DNA from: CAWGYT01 sp963826795
Lineage (GTDB): Bacteria > Planctomycetota > Planctomycetia > Pirellulales > Pirellulaceae
Reading direction: 5' to 3'
Assembly (NCBI GenBank): GCA_963826795.1
Contig: CAWGYT010000008.1
Span: forward strand, 496,001 to 560,000
Length of the DNA stretch: 64,000 nucleotides
In this document: piece after piece, positions 9,623 through 19,167 of the stretch
How positions within the stretch are numbered: the first letter of the stretch is position 1
Layout: every line of letters starts with the position of its first letter
Program-made: the position numbers and the translations under genes
The notes under the pieces: model-generated
Told to the model about the DNA's origin: nothing
The model's input: only the letters and a program-made list of their open reading frames with translations
The model's database searches: none

Positions 9623-9760
9623 GCTAGTGCTTTGTCACAGCTGAAATTGAGGGTTGGGTGGCCGGGGTCGAACGAAGTGAGCCCCCGGAAAATTGCGGTC
9701 TGGGGGCTCACTTCGTTCGACCCCAGGCACCCCAAAATCAAGCTGTGACAAAGCACTAGC
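9623..9760. repeat. Palindromic element, 138 bp, CTAG termini
   Basis: Near-perfect inverted repeat. The outer arms are gctagtgctttgtcacagct and its reverse complement at 9741-9760. An inner pair (ggggtcgaacgaagtgagcc and complement) surrounds a short loop. No open reading frame is inside. The same outer arms recur at 45081-45219, and half copies occur at 39565-39595 and 57752-57780, so this is a dispersed non-autonomous (MITE- or REP-like) family. It lies between the divergent selD and LamG genes. Confidence 0.9.
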
Positions 9761-9961
9761 CGGGCGACTTTCGCAAGGCGACTTGGGCAGAATCCGGTCC
9801 GACCTGCGGGTAGGATGCCGAGCGTGCTGCGGGCGAAAACCGCGTTAACTTGGAGATACGCGGGAAGGTCATCGGCGGCGAAGGGCTATCGCCAAGCGAC
9901 CAGCGCGTTAAACTACGGGCTGATTCGGGGGCGAGAAACGTCAGCTGAGGAACTCGAAACA

Positions 9962-11270
9962 ATGAAGACTTTGAATTACGGCTTGGCGGTCGGCGTGGTT
10001 GGTTTGCTGCTGGGCAGTCCCTTGAACGCGGGATACGTCGAGGAAGTGTTGCGCGACGGCCCGGTGGCCTATTGGCGGTTGGGCGAGGCGGATCTTGACG
10101 CCCCGCTGGTCGAACTGACCGGAAACGTGTCGGACGGTTTTTTCGAGCCGTTCGGCGCGGGGCTTGAGGTTGGTTTTCCGGCGCCATCGTAGGTGACTCA
10201 AATACCTCCGTGCAATTTGCCACCACGGTCGGTTTTGGCTGCGGGGATTGCGGGATCGGCTCGGTACCGGTGGGCGGTGCTCTCGATCTGGGCACCTACG
10301 AAGACGCCACGATTTCGCTGGAAGCATGGTTCCAGATCTTGCCGAGTGTGGAGGAATCGCTGCCGGGTTCGTTCTTCAATCGCATCTTTCACTACAACAA
10401 TGGCGAAGCCGGCCAATACGCCTTCGGCATCGTCGGCGACAACAACTCGGGTTTTCCCGGCCAGCGAACGGTCTTCGGCGGCGTCGGATCGGGACTGCAG
10501 GACAACGAGGGCGACCAGGGGATCATCATCGCGGCCGAATCCGATTCGATTCCGCCGACCGGTGACCCCGTTTGGCATCATTTCGTCGCCACGATCAATC
10601 AGGACGATATCGCCCTGTATCTGGATGGCGAGGAGCTGGGCGGCCTGGAGGATTCCGACCCGATTTTCTGGCAAGCAACCCAAGCGACGATCGGCGGGCG
10701 CGTCCAGAGCAACGGCTCGTTCGTTCATCCCTTCCCAGGCCTGATTGACGAATTGGCGATTTACAACAAGTTGTTATCCCCCGAGAGAATTCGGGCTCAC
10801 TACGACGTGGGAATCGGCGTCGCGGTCGAAAACGGCGATTACAACGGAGACGGTGTGGTCAACACGGCCGATGTCGACCTGCAGGCCGTTGCCATGAAGA
10901 CCCCGACGGAAAACCTCTCGACGTTTGACGAGAACGGCGATGGAGTGGTCGACGGCGACGACCGGATCATCTGGGTGCAAGACCACGCCAAGACCTGGTT
11001 TGGCGACGCGAACTTCGACGGCACTTCTCGACCGACGACCTGGTCGCGGTCTTTGCCGCGGGCCAGTACGAGACCGGACAGATGGCCGTCTGGTCCGAGG
11101 GCGATTGGAGCGGCGACATGGTATTCGACAGCGGGGACCTGGTCGCCGCATTCTCAGACGGTGGATTCGAGCTCGGCCCGCGTCCCCCCGCAGTCGCCGC
11201 CGTCCCCGAGCCCACGAGTTGCGTCTTGCTGCTGCTCGGTTGCCTGGCGCTGGTTCGCGGTCGCAAATAG
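9962..11270 (+). CDS. LamG / dockerin-like / PEP-CTERM surface protein, two frameshifts
   Basis: Exported protein of about 435 residues when two frame breaks are repaired. The ATG at 9962 opens a signal peptide (MKTLNYGLAVGVVGLLLG). A concanavalin-like LamG domain follows (VAYWRLGE ... ALDLGTYEDATISLEAWF ... GLIDELAIYNKLLSPERI). Then a dockerin-like EF-hand module (NGDYNGDGVVNTADVDLQ, DENGDGVVDGDDR, GDANFDG) and a PEP-CTERM sorting tail (VPEPTSCVLLLLGCLAL then RGRK). The frame breaks lie near 10165-10176, close to a T run, and near 11028, where one C seems missing before TTCTCGACCGAC; the last part reads 11082-11270 in the third frame. It is one of five genes here with the same C-terminal module. 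The tail predicts exosortase processing. Confidence 0.75.
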
Positions 11271-11283
11271 CGATCGGAAAACA

Positions 11284-11331
11284 AAAGGGGTCAGGTCTTT
11301 TTTCGGCGGCAAAATGCGACCTGACCCCTTT
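11284..11331. repeat. GGGGTCAGGTC palindrome, 48 bp
   Basis: Inverted repeat with arms aaaggggtcaggtc (11284-11297) and gacctgacccctttt-type complement (11318-11331), 20-base loop. It sits 13 bases after the LamG gene stop and just before the DUF485 gene, so it could also act as a transcription terminator hairpin. The same arms occur at 17228, 39451 and 45116. Confidence 0.85.
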
Positions 11332-11344
11332 GTTGTGAGGACTT

Positions 11345-11590
11345 ATGGAAACTCGCAACTCGCGGATCGCGATGGCGTTGTTCGTGGTTTATCTTGCCTT
11401 GTACGGCGGGTTTGTCTTTCTGAACGCGTTTGCGGCCGATGTCATGGATCAGAAGCCGATGGCCGGGGTCAATCTCGCGATCTTGTACGGCTTCGGGTTG
11501 ATTGTGGCCGCCTTTGTCCTGGCCTTGATCTACGGACTCGTCTGTCAATCGGACGAGGAGGTCTCGGCGTCGAAGGAGGATCGTAAGTGA
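11345..11590 (+). CDS. DUF485 small membrane partner of acetate-type symporter
   Basis: 81 residues with two transmembrane helices (about 10-31 and 42-66) and a charged tail. DUF485 (YjcH-type) proteins are nearly always encoded just before an ActP-type sodium:solute symporter and are thought to assist it. Here the stop overlaps the GTG start of the symporter by four bases (gtga at 11587-11590), which suggests translational coupling. No independent activity is known. Confidence 0.82.
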   Translation: METRNSRIAMALFVVYLALYGGFVFLNAFAADVMDQKPMAGVNLAILYGFGLIVAAFVLALIYGLVCQSDEEVSASKEDRK

Positions 11591-13557
11591 TTTACGAGGC
11601 GTCGCCGGTTGCCGTTACCATCTTCTTCTTGTTCGTCGCGGTCACGCTGGGCTTCAGTTTCTACTTCGGTCGCAAGGCCAAGTCTTCGCAGGGCTACTTC
11701 GCGGCACACGGCCAGATCCCCTGGTTTGTCAACGGCGTGGCGTTCGCCGGCGACTATCTCTCCGCCGCGTCGTTCCTGGGGATCTGCGGGATGATCGCCT
11801 TCTACGGATACGACGGGTTTCTCTATTCGATCGGATTCCTGGCCGGCTGGGTCGTCGCGCTGTTTGTGGTTGCCGAGCCGATGAAGCGGCTGGGAAAGTT
11901 CACGTTTGCCGACGCGCTCGACGCCAAGTTCGGATCGCGCGGCATCCGACTCGCGGGCGGCATCAGCACGCTTGCCGTCAGCGTCTTCTATTTGATTCCG
12001 CAAATGGTCGGAGCGGGGTCACTGATCCAGCCGCTGCTGGGATTCCCGCATTGGGTCGGCGTCTTGATCGTCGGCGTGACGGTGATCTCGATTGTGGTCA
12101 CGGCGGGGATGGTCTCGACGACTTGGGTTCAGTTCCTGAAAGGCTCGTTGCTGGTTCTGTTCAGCGCCATCTTGACCGTCATGATCTTAAATCGCGGATT
12201 CGAAACGGCGCAGGGCGGCGGCGACGGGCATCTGTTTCAAACGCTCGGTCCCTTCGATGCGATCACTCCGTTCGATGAATGGCCGCTGCCAGTGGAGATG
12301 ACCGCGAAGTCGCTGGTCGCCCGCGCCGGCCAGACCAGCAAACAGACGTTTCTGCAATCGGGCAACACGATCTGGAGCGTCGAAGTCGCCGGGAAAGATG
12401 AAGCTTTCCTTCACGAGGCACAGACGGTCCAGCACATGGCCGACGGCACGCAATTGGTCAACGGCCAGCCGAAAGGGTCGCAAAAGGGCGAGCCCGAACT
12501 GCATCCGATTGGATACGTCAGCAAGCTGCCCGGCGGCAAGACGCGCACGGGCCCGCTGGGGCCCCTTTCGTTTTTCAGCACCCTGCAGGACAGCGAAGTC
12601 GTGCTGTGGGGCAACGACACGATTGAAGTCAGCGACGGCAACACGGCCACGGTCTACTATCAAAAGCCGACGCCCGGCAGCCACGTCCTGCGACCCGGCG
12701 AACATCCGATGTTCAAGGGACTCCGCAGCAACAAGCTGATCGACAAACTGAACTTCTTCTCGCTGATGTTGGCCCTGTTTTGCGGCACCGCGTCCCTGCC
12801 GCACATTCTGATTCGCTACTACACCGTCAAGGATGAAGCGAGTGCGCGCAAGAGCACGATCGTCGGCATCGCCAGTATCGGCTTCTTTTACGTGCTGACG
12901 CTGTATCTCGGCCTGGGCGCCATGACCAGCGGATCGCTGGACGTGACGGACACGAATATGGCAGCTCCGCTCTTGGCCAAGAGCATGAATCAGTGGCTGT
13001 TCGCGATCATTTCAGCGATCGCCTTCACGACGGTGCTGGGCACGGTCAGTGGGTTGATTCTGGCTTCCGCCGGAGCCGTCACGCATGACCTGCTGACAAG
13101 CTTTATGGGCTTCGAATTGAAGGATCACGAACAAGTTCGAATTGCGAAATTCGTTTCGGTCTTCGTCGGCGCGATCGCGATCGTGCTGGGCATTCTCTTC
13201 AAAGACATGAACGTCGGCTACCTTGTGGGCTGGGCGTTCAGCGTCGCGGCCTCCGCGAATTTGCCCTCGCTGGTCATGTTGCTGTTCTGGAAAGGCACGA
13301 CAAAACAAGGCATCATCGCCGCGATCGTCGTGGGCATGACCAGCTCGCTGGCCTGGATCCTGCTCAGCGGGGACACCTTCACCAAGGTGTACGGCCTTTC
13401 GGCAGACGCCGCGCTCGTTCCCTTCAGCCAACCCGGCATCGTCACGATTCCGCTGGGATTCCTCACGTTGATCGTGGTGTCGCTGATGACACGCCGACCC
13501 GAGTCGCAATCGGGATCCGCATCGAATCGCACGTCGCCCGGCAAGGGAGACCGATGA
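11587..13557 (+). CDS. actP: Sodium:solute symporter, ActP (cation/acetate) type
   Basis: 656-residue SSS-family permease, predicted to carry acetate or another short organic acid with sodium. The N-terminus (ASPVAVTIFFLFVAVTLGFS ... GDYLSAASFLGICG) and the pattern of about 13 helices match the ActP branch. The start is a GTG inside the stop of the DUF485 gene. Unusually, a hydrophilic insert of about 150 residues (about 215-375, rich in Gly, Lys and Asp) lies between two helices where E. coli ActP has a short loop; helices resume at LNFFSLMLALFCGTASLPHI. The gene stops four bases before the convergent methylase stop. The substrate is inferred only from family and partner gene. Confidence 0.83.
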   Translation: MIYEASPVAVTIFFLFVAVTLGFSFYFGRKAKSSQGYFAAHGQIPWFVNGVAFAGDYLSAASFLGICGMIAFYGYDGFLYSIGFLAGWVVALFVVAEPMKRLGKFTFADALDAKFGSRGIRLAGGISTLAVSVFYLIPQMVGAGSLIQPLLGFPHWVGVLIVGVTVISIVVTAGMVSTTWVQFLKGSLLVLFSAILTVMILNRGFETAQGGGDGHLFQTLGPFDAITPFDEWPLPVEMTAKSLVARAGQTSKQTFLQSGNTIWSVEVAGKDEAFLHEAQTVQHMADGTQLVNGQPKGSQKGEPELHPIGYVSKLPGGKTRTGPLGPLSFFSTLQDSEVVLWGNDTIEVSDGNTATVYYQKPTPGSHVLRPGEHPMFKGLRSNKLIDKLNFFSLMLALFCGTASLPHILIRYYTVKDEASARKSTIVGIASIGFFYVLTLYLGLGAMTSGSLDVTDTNMAAPLLAKSMNQWLFAIISAIAFTTVLGTVSGLILASAGAVTHDLLTSFMGFELKDHEQVRIAKFVSVFVGAIAIVLGILFKDMNVGYLVGWAFSVAASANLPSLVMLLFWKGTTKQGIIAAIVVGMTSSLAWILLSGDTFTKVYGLSADAALVPFSQPGIVTIPLGFLTLIVVSLMTRRPESQSGSASNRTSPGKGDR

Positions 13558-13561
13558 CGGA

Positions 13562-14400
13562 TCAGTAAGTCAAGAGAAGCCGATCGGAAACCAGTTCAGA
13601 TTCAAGCGTCCTGCCGCCCATCTGGAAGCGGCGCAGCATCGATCTGCCGCAATTGACAAACACCTCTTGGGCAAACAGTCCCGCAGGAATCGGCAAGGCA
13701 CAGCGCGTGCGCCGGATTTTTTGGTGCCGTCGATACTGACGGCCACTCGGACACCGCGTGCTTTGCACTGGGCAATTAGTTCGAAAAGCCGTTCCAGGCG
13801 AAACGCTTGGGCCCCGTAGAGAATCGTCTGGCTATGGGTGTAGGGAGGATCGCAGTAGACGAAGTCGCCACGCCTTGCCCGCTGCATCGCCTCTTCGTAA
13901 TCGAGACACAAGAACTGCGTGCCCTGGGTCCTCAGGTACCAGTCGTCGACGCGGGTGGCAAACGCGCCGGGAGAGATGGGCCGGTGAACACCGCATGGCG
14001 TGGACATGTATCCATCGCGTTTCCGAAAACGAACAACTCCGCCGTAGCAAGCGCGACAAAGAAATAGCAAATCCGCACCATTCGGCGCCGCATTGTAGCG
14101 CGCCTTGATCCGCTCAAAGGCAGTCACCTTGTCGTCGCTCATCACTTCTTGCCAACGATCCCCGTACCACCGCTTCAGCGTCGCGGGATCGCGGCGCAGC
14201 GTCTGCCAGATGTCCACCAGCGGGCCAAAGCCGTCCGACGCAATCGCTCGCCGAGGCACAAGCGTCGCAAGAACCGCCCCGCTGCCGATGAACGGCTCAA
14301 AGTACGTTCCCCCGTCCATCGGAAAATAACGGACAATCTCGTGAGCAAAACGCTGCTTGTTACCAACCCATTTGAGCAGCTGCCGCTTGAAGGGTCGCAT
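13562..14400 (-). CDS. Dam-family DNA adenine methylase, frameshifted C-terminus
   Basis: D12-class N6-adenine methyltransferase, about 279 residues after frame repair. The start at 14400 (MRPFKRQLLKWVGNKQ) matches the family N-terminus, where KWxGxK and the FIGSGAV loop bind S-adenosylmethionine. The catalytic motif is GDFVYCDPPYTHS (DPPY). Near 13690-13720, beside a six-A run, the frame changes; the homologous end (LFAQEVFVNCGRSMLRRFQM ... LLLTY) is read in another frame and stops at 13562. No restriction endonuclease gene adjoins it, so it is probably a solitary methylase or a remnant. Methylated sequence is unknown; GATC is the usual Dam target but is not shown here. Confidence 0.82.
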
Positions 14401-14646
14401 CGACCGACGATCATCGAGAGCTCCTGGCATCCACCCATCCCTTCCGGACTACGCGAGAACAATTCGGCCCTTGCTAGAATCGCAATTGAGCCCGGATCTG
14501 ACAAGTGACGTGTGGGGCACGACGCGGCACACAGCGTCAGATACATTGAATAACGTCCCCTTGATTCCAAAACCGAGTGAATCGGAGATCGATATGGAAT
14601 CGGTCTGCGAGCGCGCGAACCCGTCCATCTTATGGAGAGCGGACAA

Positions 14647-14892
14647 ATGACCGTTGAAATGGCGCGAGGCTTTCTGGGTTGGTGTACCTTGCTGAATGTC
14701 GGCCTGTTGATCTGGTGGTTTCTCTGCTTTTGGCTCGCTCACGATTGGATGCATCACTTTCATCGCAAGATATTCAATCTGTCGGTCGAGACATTTGATT
14801 CGATCCATTACGCGGGAATGGCAATTTTCAAGATTGGCATTTTCTTGCTCAATCTAGTCCCGTATTTGGTGCTCGCCATGATCGGTTCCTGA
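14647..14892 (+). CDS. DUF6868-type small membrane protein
   Basis: 81 residues; start at 14647 follows GGAG. Two hydrophobic segments flank a histidine-containing middle (LAHDWMHHFHRKIF). From memory this matches the DUF6868 family of short inner-membrane proteins common in marine gammaproteobacteria and planctomycetes. Function is unknown. It stands alone between the methylase and the DUF1080 gene. Confidence 0.7.
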   Translation: MTVEMARGFLGWCTLLNVGLLIWWFLCFWLAHDWMHHFHRKIFNLSVETFDSIHYAGMAIFKIGIFLLNLVPYLVLAMIGS

Positions 14893-15067
14893 AACCGGTT
14901 CGTGAAACCAAAAGCGGATCCTGCGCCGCGAAGGGTGCTCGAAGAATTCGACAAGCTCCGCGTGTGGGACCACCGCGACGCGCAAGGCAGTTCGGCGGAG
15001 CCGAAAAGCTGCGATCCCGCCGCATTCACCCGCGGCCAGCGTCCGCCGTCGGCATCAGTTCGCGGCA

Positions 15068-16075
15068 TCAGTTCGCGGCCTCAGACGAAGCCACCGCCCA
15101 GACGTTTCGAAATCGAACCGGGTTGCCGTGGTCCTGAAGGTAAACGGGGCCGGGTTCGGGACCCGGTTTCAGGGGAGCCGCCGTCGTCGCTTTGGGAAGC
15201 TCGACATCCTGGTGGATCACCACGCCGTTGTGGCGAACCGTCAGCTTGGGATTCTTCACAACCTGGCCGCTGCTGTCATACCTCGCGGCGGTAAACTCGA
15301 CGTCGTAGGTTTGCCAGGTGAGCGGCGGGAAGCACAGATTGGCGTCGGGATTCTTGATCGAGTAAACGCCACCGCACTCGTTGTCTTTCCCTTCGAGTCC
15401 AAAGGAATCGAGGATCTGCACTTCGTAGCGGCCCTGCAAGTACAATCCGCTGTTCCCGCGCCCCTGCCCTCGAGCCTCGGGAGCGTAAGGCACACGAAAC
15501 TCGACGTGCAACGTATGGTCAGCAAACTTCTGCTTGCTCGTCTGCCCTTCCTTCAGCAACTTGCCCTCCATGGTTCCGGGATCCCATGCATCACCGGTTG
15601 TCCCATCGAATAGAACGATCGCACCTTCAGGTGGTTTCTTTCCCAGCGTCGGGCTCTTTCTGCGCGTCTTCTTCAAGGATCCAATCTGATCGCCGTCGTC
15701 CAGCACGGACACCGATCCGTCCTTGTACACAACGGTTGCCAGTTCGGTCGTGAACGTGATCGTTCCGTCGTCGTCTTTCTCGCCGCTCATCGAAAGCGGC
15801 TCTTCGCCGTTCCAGCCATCACCTGGCAGTCCGCCCAGGTAACCGGTGCCTTGGAACCGACCTTTCCCCAAAGCGACAATTTGCAGACCGACCGGCAGCT
15901 TCTCTCCGCTGTCGTCGACTTCGCCAACGTACTCACCTTGGATGCTGAAATCTGCATCCTGACTGGCCTGTCTGGGTCGCGAGTACACGGGACCTTGGGC
16001 CTCCAATACCGGAACGAGCGTGCCGCTCAAGAGCAGTGTGACAAACAGCATTTTAAGGTGGGCGTGAATTCGCAT
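15068..16075 (-). CDS. DUF1080 (3-keto-disaccharide hydrolase-type) secreted protein
   Basis: 335 residues with a signal peptide (MRIHAHLKMLFVTLLLSGTL ... LEA); the start at 16075 was preferred over one six codons upstream. An N-terminal beta domain of about 110 residues precedes a DUF1080 jelly-roll starting at GAIVLFDGTTGDAWDPG. Family hallmarks seen are LHVEFRVPY, GNSGLYLQGRYEVQILDSFG, WQTYDVEFTA, the HNGVVIHQ strand and the closing VYLQDHGNPVRFRNVW. DUF1080 proteins are hugely expanded in planctomycetes and include 3-keto-glycoside hydrolases; substrate here is unknown. Confidence 0.85.
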   Translation of the reverse strand: MRIHAHLKMLFVTLLLSGTLVPVLEAQGPVYSRPRQASQDADFSIQGEYVGEVDDSGEKLPVGLQIVALGKGRFQGTGYLGGLPGDGWNGEEPLSMSGEKDDDGTITFTTELATVVYKDGSVSVLDDGDQIGSLKKTRRKSPTLGKKPPEGAIVLFDGTTGDAWDPGTMEGKLLKEGQTSKQKFADHTLHVEFRVPYAPEARGQGRGNSGLYLQGRYEVQILDSFGLEGKDNECGGVYSIKNPDANLCFPPLTWQTYDVEFTAARYDSSGQVVKNPKLTVRHNGVVIHQDVELPKATTAAPLKPGPEPGPVYLQDHGNPVRFRNVWAVASSEAAN

Positions 16076-16579
16076 CGGGTGCCTCGCGACCATGGATTTC
16101 GAGTGATTGACGGATTTCTACTGATCGGACGATCGCATCAACAAGCCCGCCATTGTGATTCAAGTTTGCACAATTGCAATTGAGCTCAAGGTGGCGAGGG
16201 CGTGATTGTCATCTTGCCCCGCCAACGGATCCGGCCGACGGACCAGGCCCGGTGGGACTGACTTGCCAGAGGTTTTTCGCGGACAAGTTGCCCGAGCTTG
16301 ATGGGCTTACCGTTGGGGACGGGCGTCGGTAGACGCACGAGGCCGAAACGAAGTTGGTCGACGCGGCCATTCCATGGAAAGTTTCACCGACAGTCATCCC
16401 GTTTTTCCCGGGTTGATGTCGACGAATCCGACATGTCACCGGTTGTGCGGTAAGAACTGCCCGAGATCATAGATGGCATGTCTTATTCGACACTCCGGCG
16501 GTTTCGTCATGGTGTCGGCGCGCGTGCTACGTTTTCCGAGATGCCATTCCCCGCCTTCACCACAACAGGGATCGCCCAA
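16076..16579. other. Intergenic, no supported gene
   Basis: About 500 bases between the divergent DUF1080 and scramblase-like genes. Short open frames exist on both strands but have neither credible starts nor recognisable sequence. Promoters for both genes must lie here; none could be picked out with confidence. Confidence 0.5.
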
Positions 16580-17218
16580 ATGTCGACAGCTACCGATTTG
16601 CTCGAGCTTAGTGCCGCTGATTCTGCCTTGCCTGACGAAGTCCTCAACCGAAACCTCTTCGTGGTCAAGGAACACGCAGGACTCTTTAAGGCGTCGAGCA
16701 ATTTCGACGTCTTCGATCCGGACACGGGTGAAATCATCCTGCAATGCCGAGAACCACAGATCGGCTGGTTTACAAAGATTCTGCGATTCACCAAATACAA
16801 GCGAATGACGCCGTTCAACGTCCACATCACGACGCCCGACGGAGAGCCATTCTTGTACGTAAGTCGCGGGACTTCCCTGTTTCTTTCGAATGTCAAAGCC
16901 CACGACGAAGCGGGAGAATTCATCGGTGGTTTTGAGCAGAAGCTGTTCTCGATCGGCGGAAAATTCTCGGTCCTGAACGATCGGCGCGAGCCGATTTGCG
17001 AGCTCAAGGGCAAGTGGACCGGTTGGGAGTTTCAATTCCAGTCGAACGGAGTCGAGTTGGCTCGCGTGTCCAAGAAGTGGGCCGGAATCGGAAAAGAGCT
17101 CTTCACCAGCGCGGACAACTACGTTCTTGAAATTAACGAAGATGTTCCGCCATCGAGTACCATTCGCAAGTTAATCCTGGCGGCGGTATTGACGATCGAC
17201 CTCGTGTTAAAAGAGTAG
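16580..17218 (+). CDS. Scramblase / LURP-one-like protein
   Basis: 212 residues; the ATG at 16580 follows AGGGAT and gives MSTATDLLELSAADSALPDE. The body is a beta-rich repeat: LFVVKEHAGLFKASSNFDVF, EIILQCREPQ, HITTPDGEPFLYVSRG, then FSVLNDRREPICELKGKW and VELARVSKKWAG. This is the pattern of the phospholipid scramblase / LURP-one superfamily. The C-terminus ends in a short hydrophobic helix (LILAAVLTIDLVL). Bacterial members have no established role; lipid binding is inferred from the fold only. Confidence 0.72.
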   Translation: MSTATDLLELSAADSALPDEVLNRNLFVVKEHAGLFKASSNFDVFDPDTGEIILQCREPQIGWFTKILRFTKYKRMTPFNVHITTPDGEPFLYVSRGTSLFLSNVKAHDEAGEFIGGFEQKLFSIGGKFSVLNDRREPICELKGKWTGWEFQFQSNGVELARVSKKWAGIGKELFTSADNYVLEINEDVPPSSTIRKLILAAVLTIDLVLKE

Positions 17219-17227
17219 GGTGGATCT

Positions 17228-17416
17228 AAAGGGGTCAGGTCTTTTTACGCCCGCAGCCTGGGAAGACCAGGGAAACAACTCGCGTCGCCAGTCGCGGCCA
17301 AGATCTATCCGATGACCTGATCAACGTCGGCAATAACAAGCGGCGCTCCTCGGGACGTGATCAAAACCTTCGCTAGCTCCCCCGGCTTCCAAAACAAAGA
17401 GACCTGACCCTTTTGT
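17228..17416. repeat. GGGGTCAGGTC element, ~190 bp with separated arms
   Basis: Arms aaaggggtcaggtc (17228-17241) and gagacctgacccttttgt (17399-17416) flank about 155 bases with no supported gene. Same arms as the short palindromes at 11284, 39451 and 45116, but with a longer interior. It fills most of the gap between the scramblase-like gene and the tRNA. Confidence 0.75.
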
Positions 17417-17552
17417 CTTGGCGACGACGGAAACGTCCAGCTCGGGCAAACTCCTCCCCACCGCGTCCGTGTCAGTTGTAAGATGGGATTGACCACGGAT
17501 GGCAGCGAGGTTGCGAAAAATGCGAAGTGCCCCTATAAAGTTGACTGGCTTT

Positions 17553-17625
<73 letters not shown>

Positions 17626-17732
17626 CTGAGCCTCGCGCCGTTCGTTCGGGGGCAGTTGTCCGGCGAGGGTTGGCGGGGCCGTTTCGTAAGTCTCGTCGTG
17701 CGACGTCAAGCCCGATCCAGGAGTACCGCCGC

Positions 17733-18914
17733 GTGGCACGATTCAGCATCCTGCTGCTGGCCTCGATTCTTCCCGCTGCTTGGATTTGGGCGGCGCCTGC
17801 GGTTGGCCCTGCGGTTGGCTTGCCGACCGCGACGTCCCTCGTGTGCGTGGATGTCCCCGTTCCTGTCAATATGTCCGTTCCTGCCAAAGCACGCGAACGC
17901 GACGCCGTCCCACCGGTTGGCCTGCCGCACAAGGCGGACGTCGGAGCACGACTGGACCGGCCGGCGAGCGACTCGGACGCGGTACAGTTGGCCTCGGGAC
18001 CGGGAAGTCCTGAGGCCACTGCCGTGCTGGACTACGTCCGCTCGATTCAAGGCAAACAAATGCTCGCCGGACATCACGTTGTCTACGGGAGTCGGATCCG
18101 GCAAGATCTGAATTTCATCATCACCGCCACCGGAAAGCATCCCGCTCTCGTCGAATTCGAAATCGGAATTTTCGAGCGGAAGTATCGTAAGGACTTTGAT
18201 AACGCACAAAAGCAACTGGTCCGAGATGCCATTCAACTCTGGAAACAGGGTACGCTGATCGCCGTCTGCTGGCACTGGGGAAATCCCTCCCGGCCGGAAA
18301 ACACCTACGCTAACACGAAAGTCGGCTTCGATATTCGAGCTGCACTCAGGGAGGGAACTCCGGAACGCGTGGCGATGCTCAAGGACCTGGATGTGACCGC
18401 CCGCGCCTTGAAAGAACTGCGGGATGCGAACGTCCCCGTCCTGTTTCGTCCCCTGCATGAAATCTGCGGCGGTTGGTTCTGGTGGGGCATGCAGGGCAAA
18501 CAACCGGCTCAGGAACTTTGGAAATTTGTGTTCCAGTACTTTACAGAACACCATCAACTCAGAAATTTGATCTGGGTTTATTCGGCGTCCCAGCAGATGC
18601 GCACCGATTGGTTTCCCGGCGTCGAATACGCGGACGTGATCGGTGTCGACATTTATCGCGACGGCGAGCAGGACGAACGAAACAACTACGACCGGATGAG
18701 CTCCATTGCGGGCGGCAAACCCGTTGCCCTGACGGAATGCGACGTGATCCCGGACCCCGATGTCTTACGGGAGCGCAAGTTTCTCTGGAGCTGGTTCACG
18801 ACTTGGCACGGACCGTATCTTCGCAAGAATGAAGCGGCTTTTCTGCGACACGTCTACAATCACGAGCTTGTCATCACACGTGACGAGTTGCCGCGGTTCG
18901 TGGAAATGCCGTGA
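17733..18914 (+). CDS. Glycoside hydrolase family 26 (mannanase-like)
   Basis: 393 residues. The GTG at 17733 was chosen because AGGAG lies upstream and a signal peptide follows (ARFSILLLASILPAAWIW). GH26 enzymes cleave beta-1,4-mannan or related glycans outside the cytoplasm. The catalytic acid region reads FRPLHEICGGWFWWG (Glu after His) and the nucleophile region reads KPVALTECDVIPD. Other family strands are KQMLAGHHVVYG near the start, IAVCWHWGNPS and LIWVYSAS. The linker before the catalytic domain (about residues 25-85) is low-complexity. Mannanase activity is the usual one, but lichenase and xylanase members exist. Confidence 0.85.
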   Translation: MARFSILLLASILPAAWIWAAPAVGPAVGLPTATSLVCVDVPVPVNMSVPAKARERDAVPPVGLPHKADVGARLDRPASDSDAVQLASGPGSPEATAVLDYVRSIQGKQMLAGHHVVYGSRIRQDLNFIITATGKHPALVEFEIGIFERKYRKDFDNAQKQLVRDAIQLWKQGTLIAVCWHWGNPSRPENTYANTKVGFDIRAALREGTPERVAMLKDLDVTARALKELRDANVPVLFRPLHEICGGWFWWGMQGKQPAQELWKFVFQYFTEHHQLRNLIWVYSASQQMRTDWFPGVEYADVIGVDIYRDGEQDERNNYDRMSSIAGGKPVALTECDVIPDPDVLRERKFLWSWFTTWHGPYLRKNEAAFLRHVYNHELVITRDELPRFVEMP

Positions 18915-19167
18915 TCTCGCCGATCCATTTGGCGTCGCGTGACCGGGACCGTCGGCCACGTTTCTCCCCGCTGTGATCAACGGTCATCCGGCGCATGGCG
19001 ACCGGGGGAAAAGGTCCGGGGAAGTTTCCTACACCCCCGCTTGGCGACGCCGCAGGATTGCTGAACAATGTCGTCCTCCGCTCGGCCGATCCGAGCCGAC
19101 TCGACCTGTCGCGGCCGCAACGGTCCGCCTCAAGGGATCGAGGCTTGATGAAAGGCGACGAATCGAA

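Noticed and set aside
17228..17416. Insertion sequence remnant
   Set aside because: Inverted arms are present but no transposase fragment or target duplication was found.
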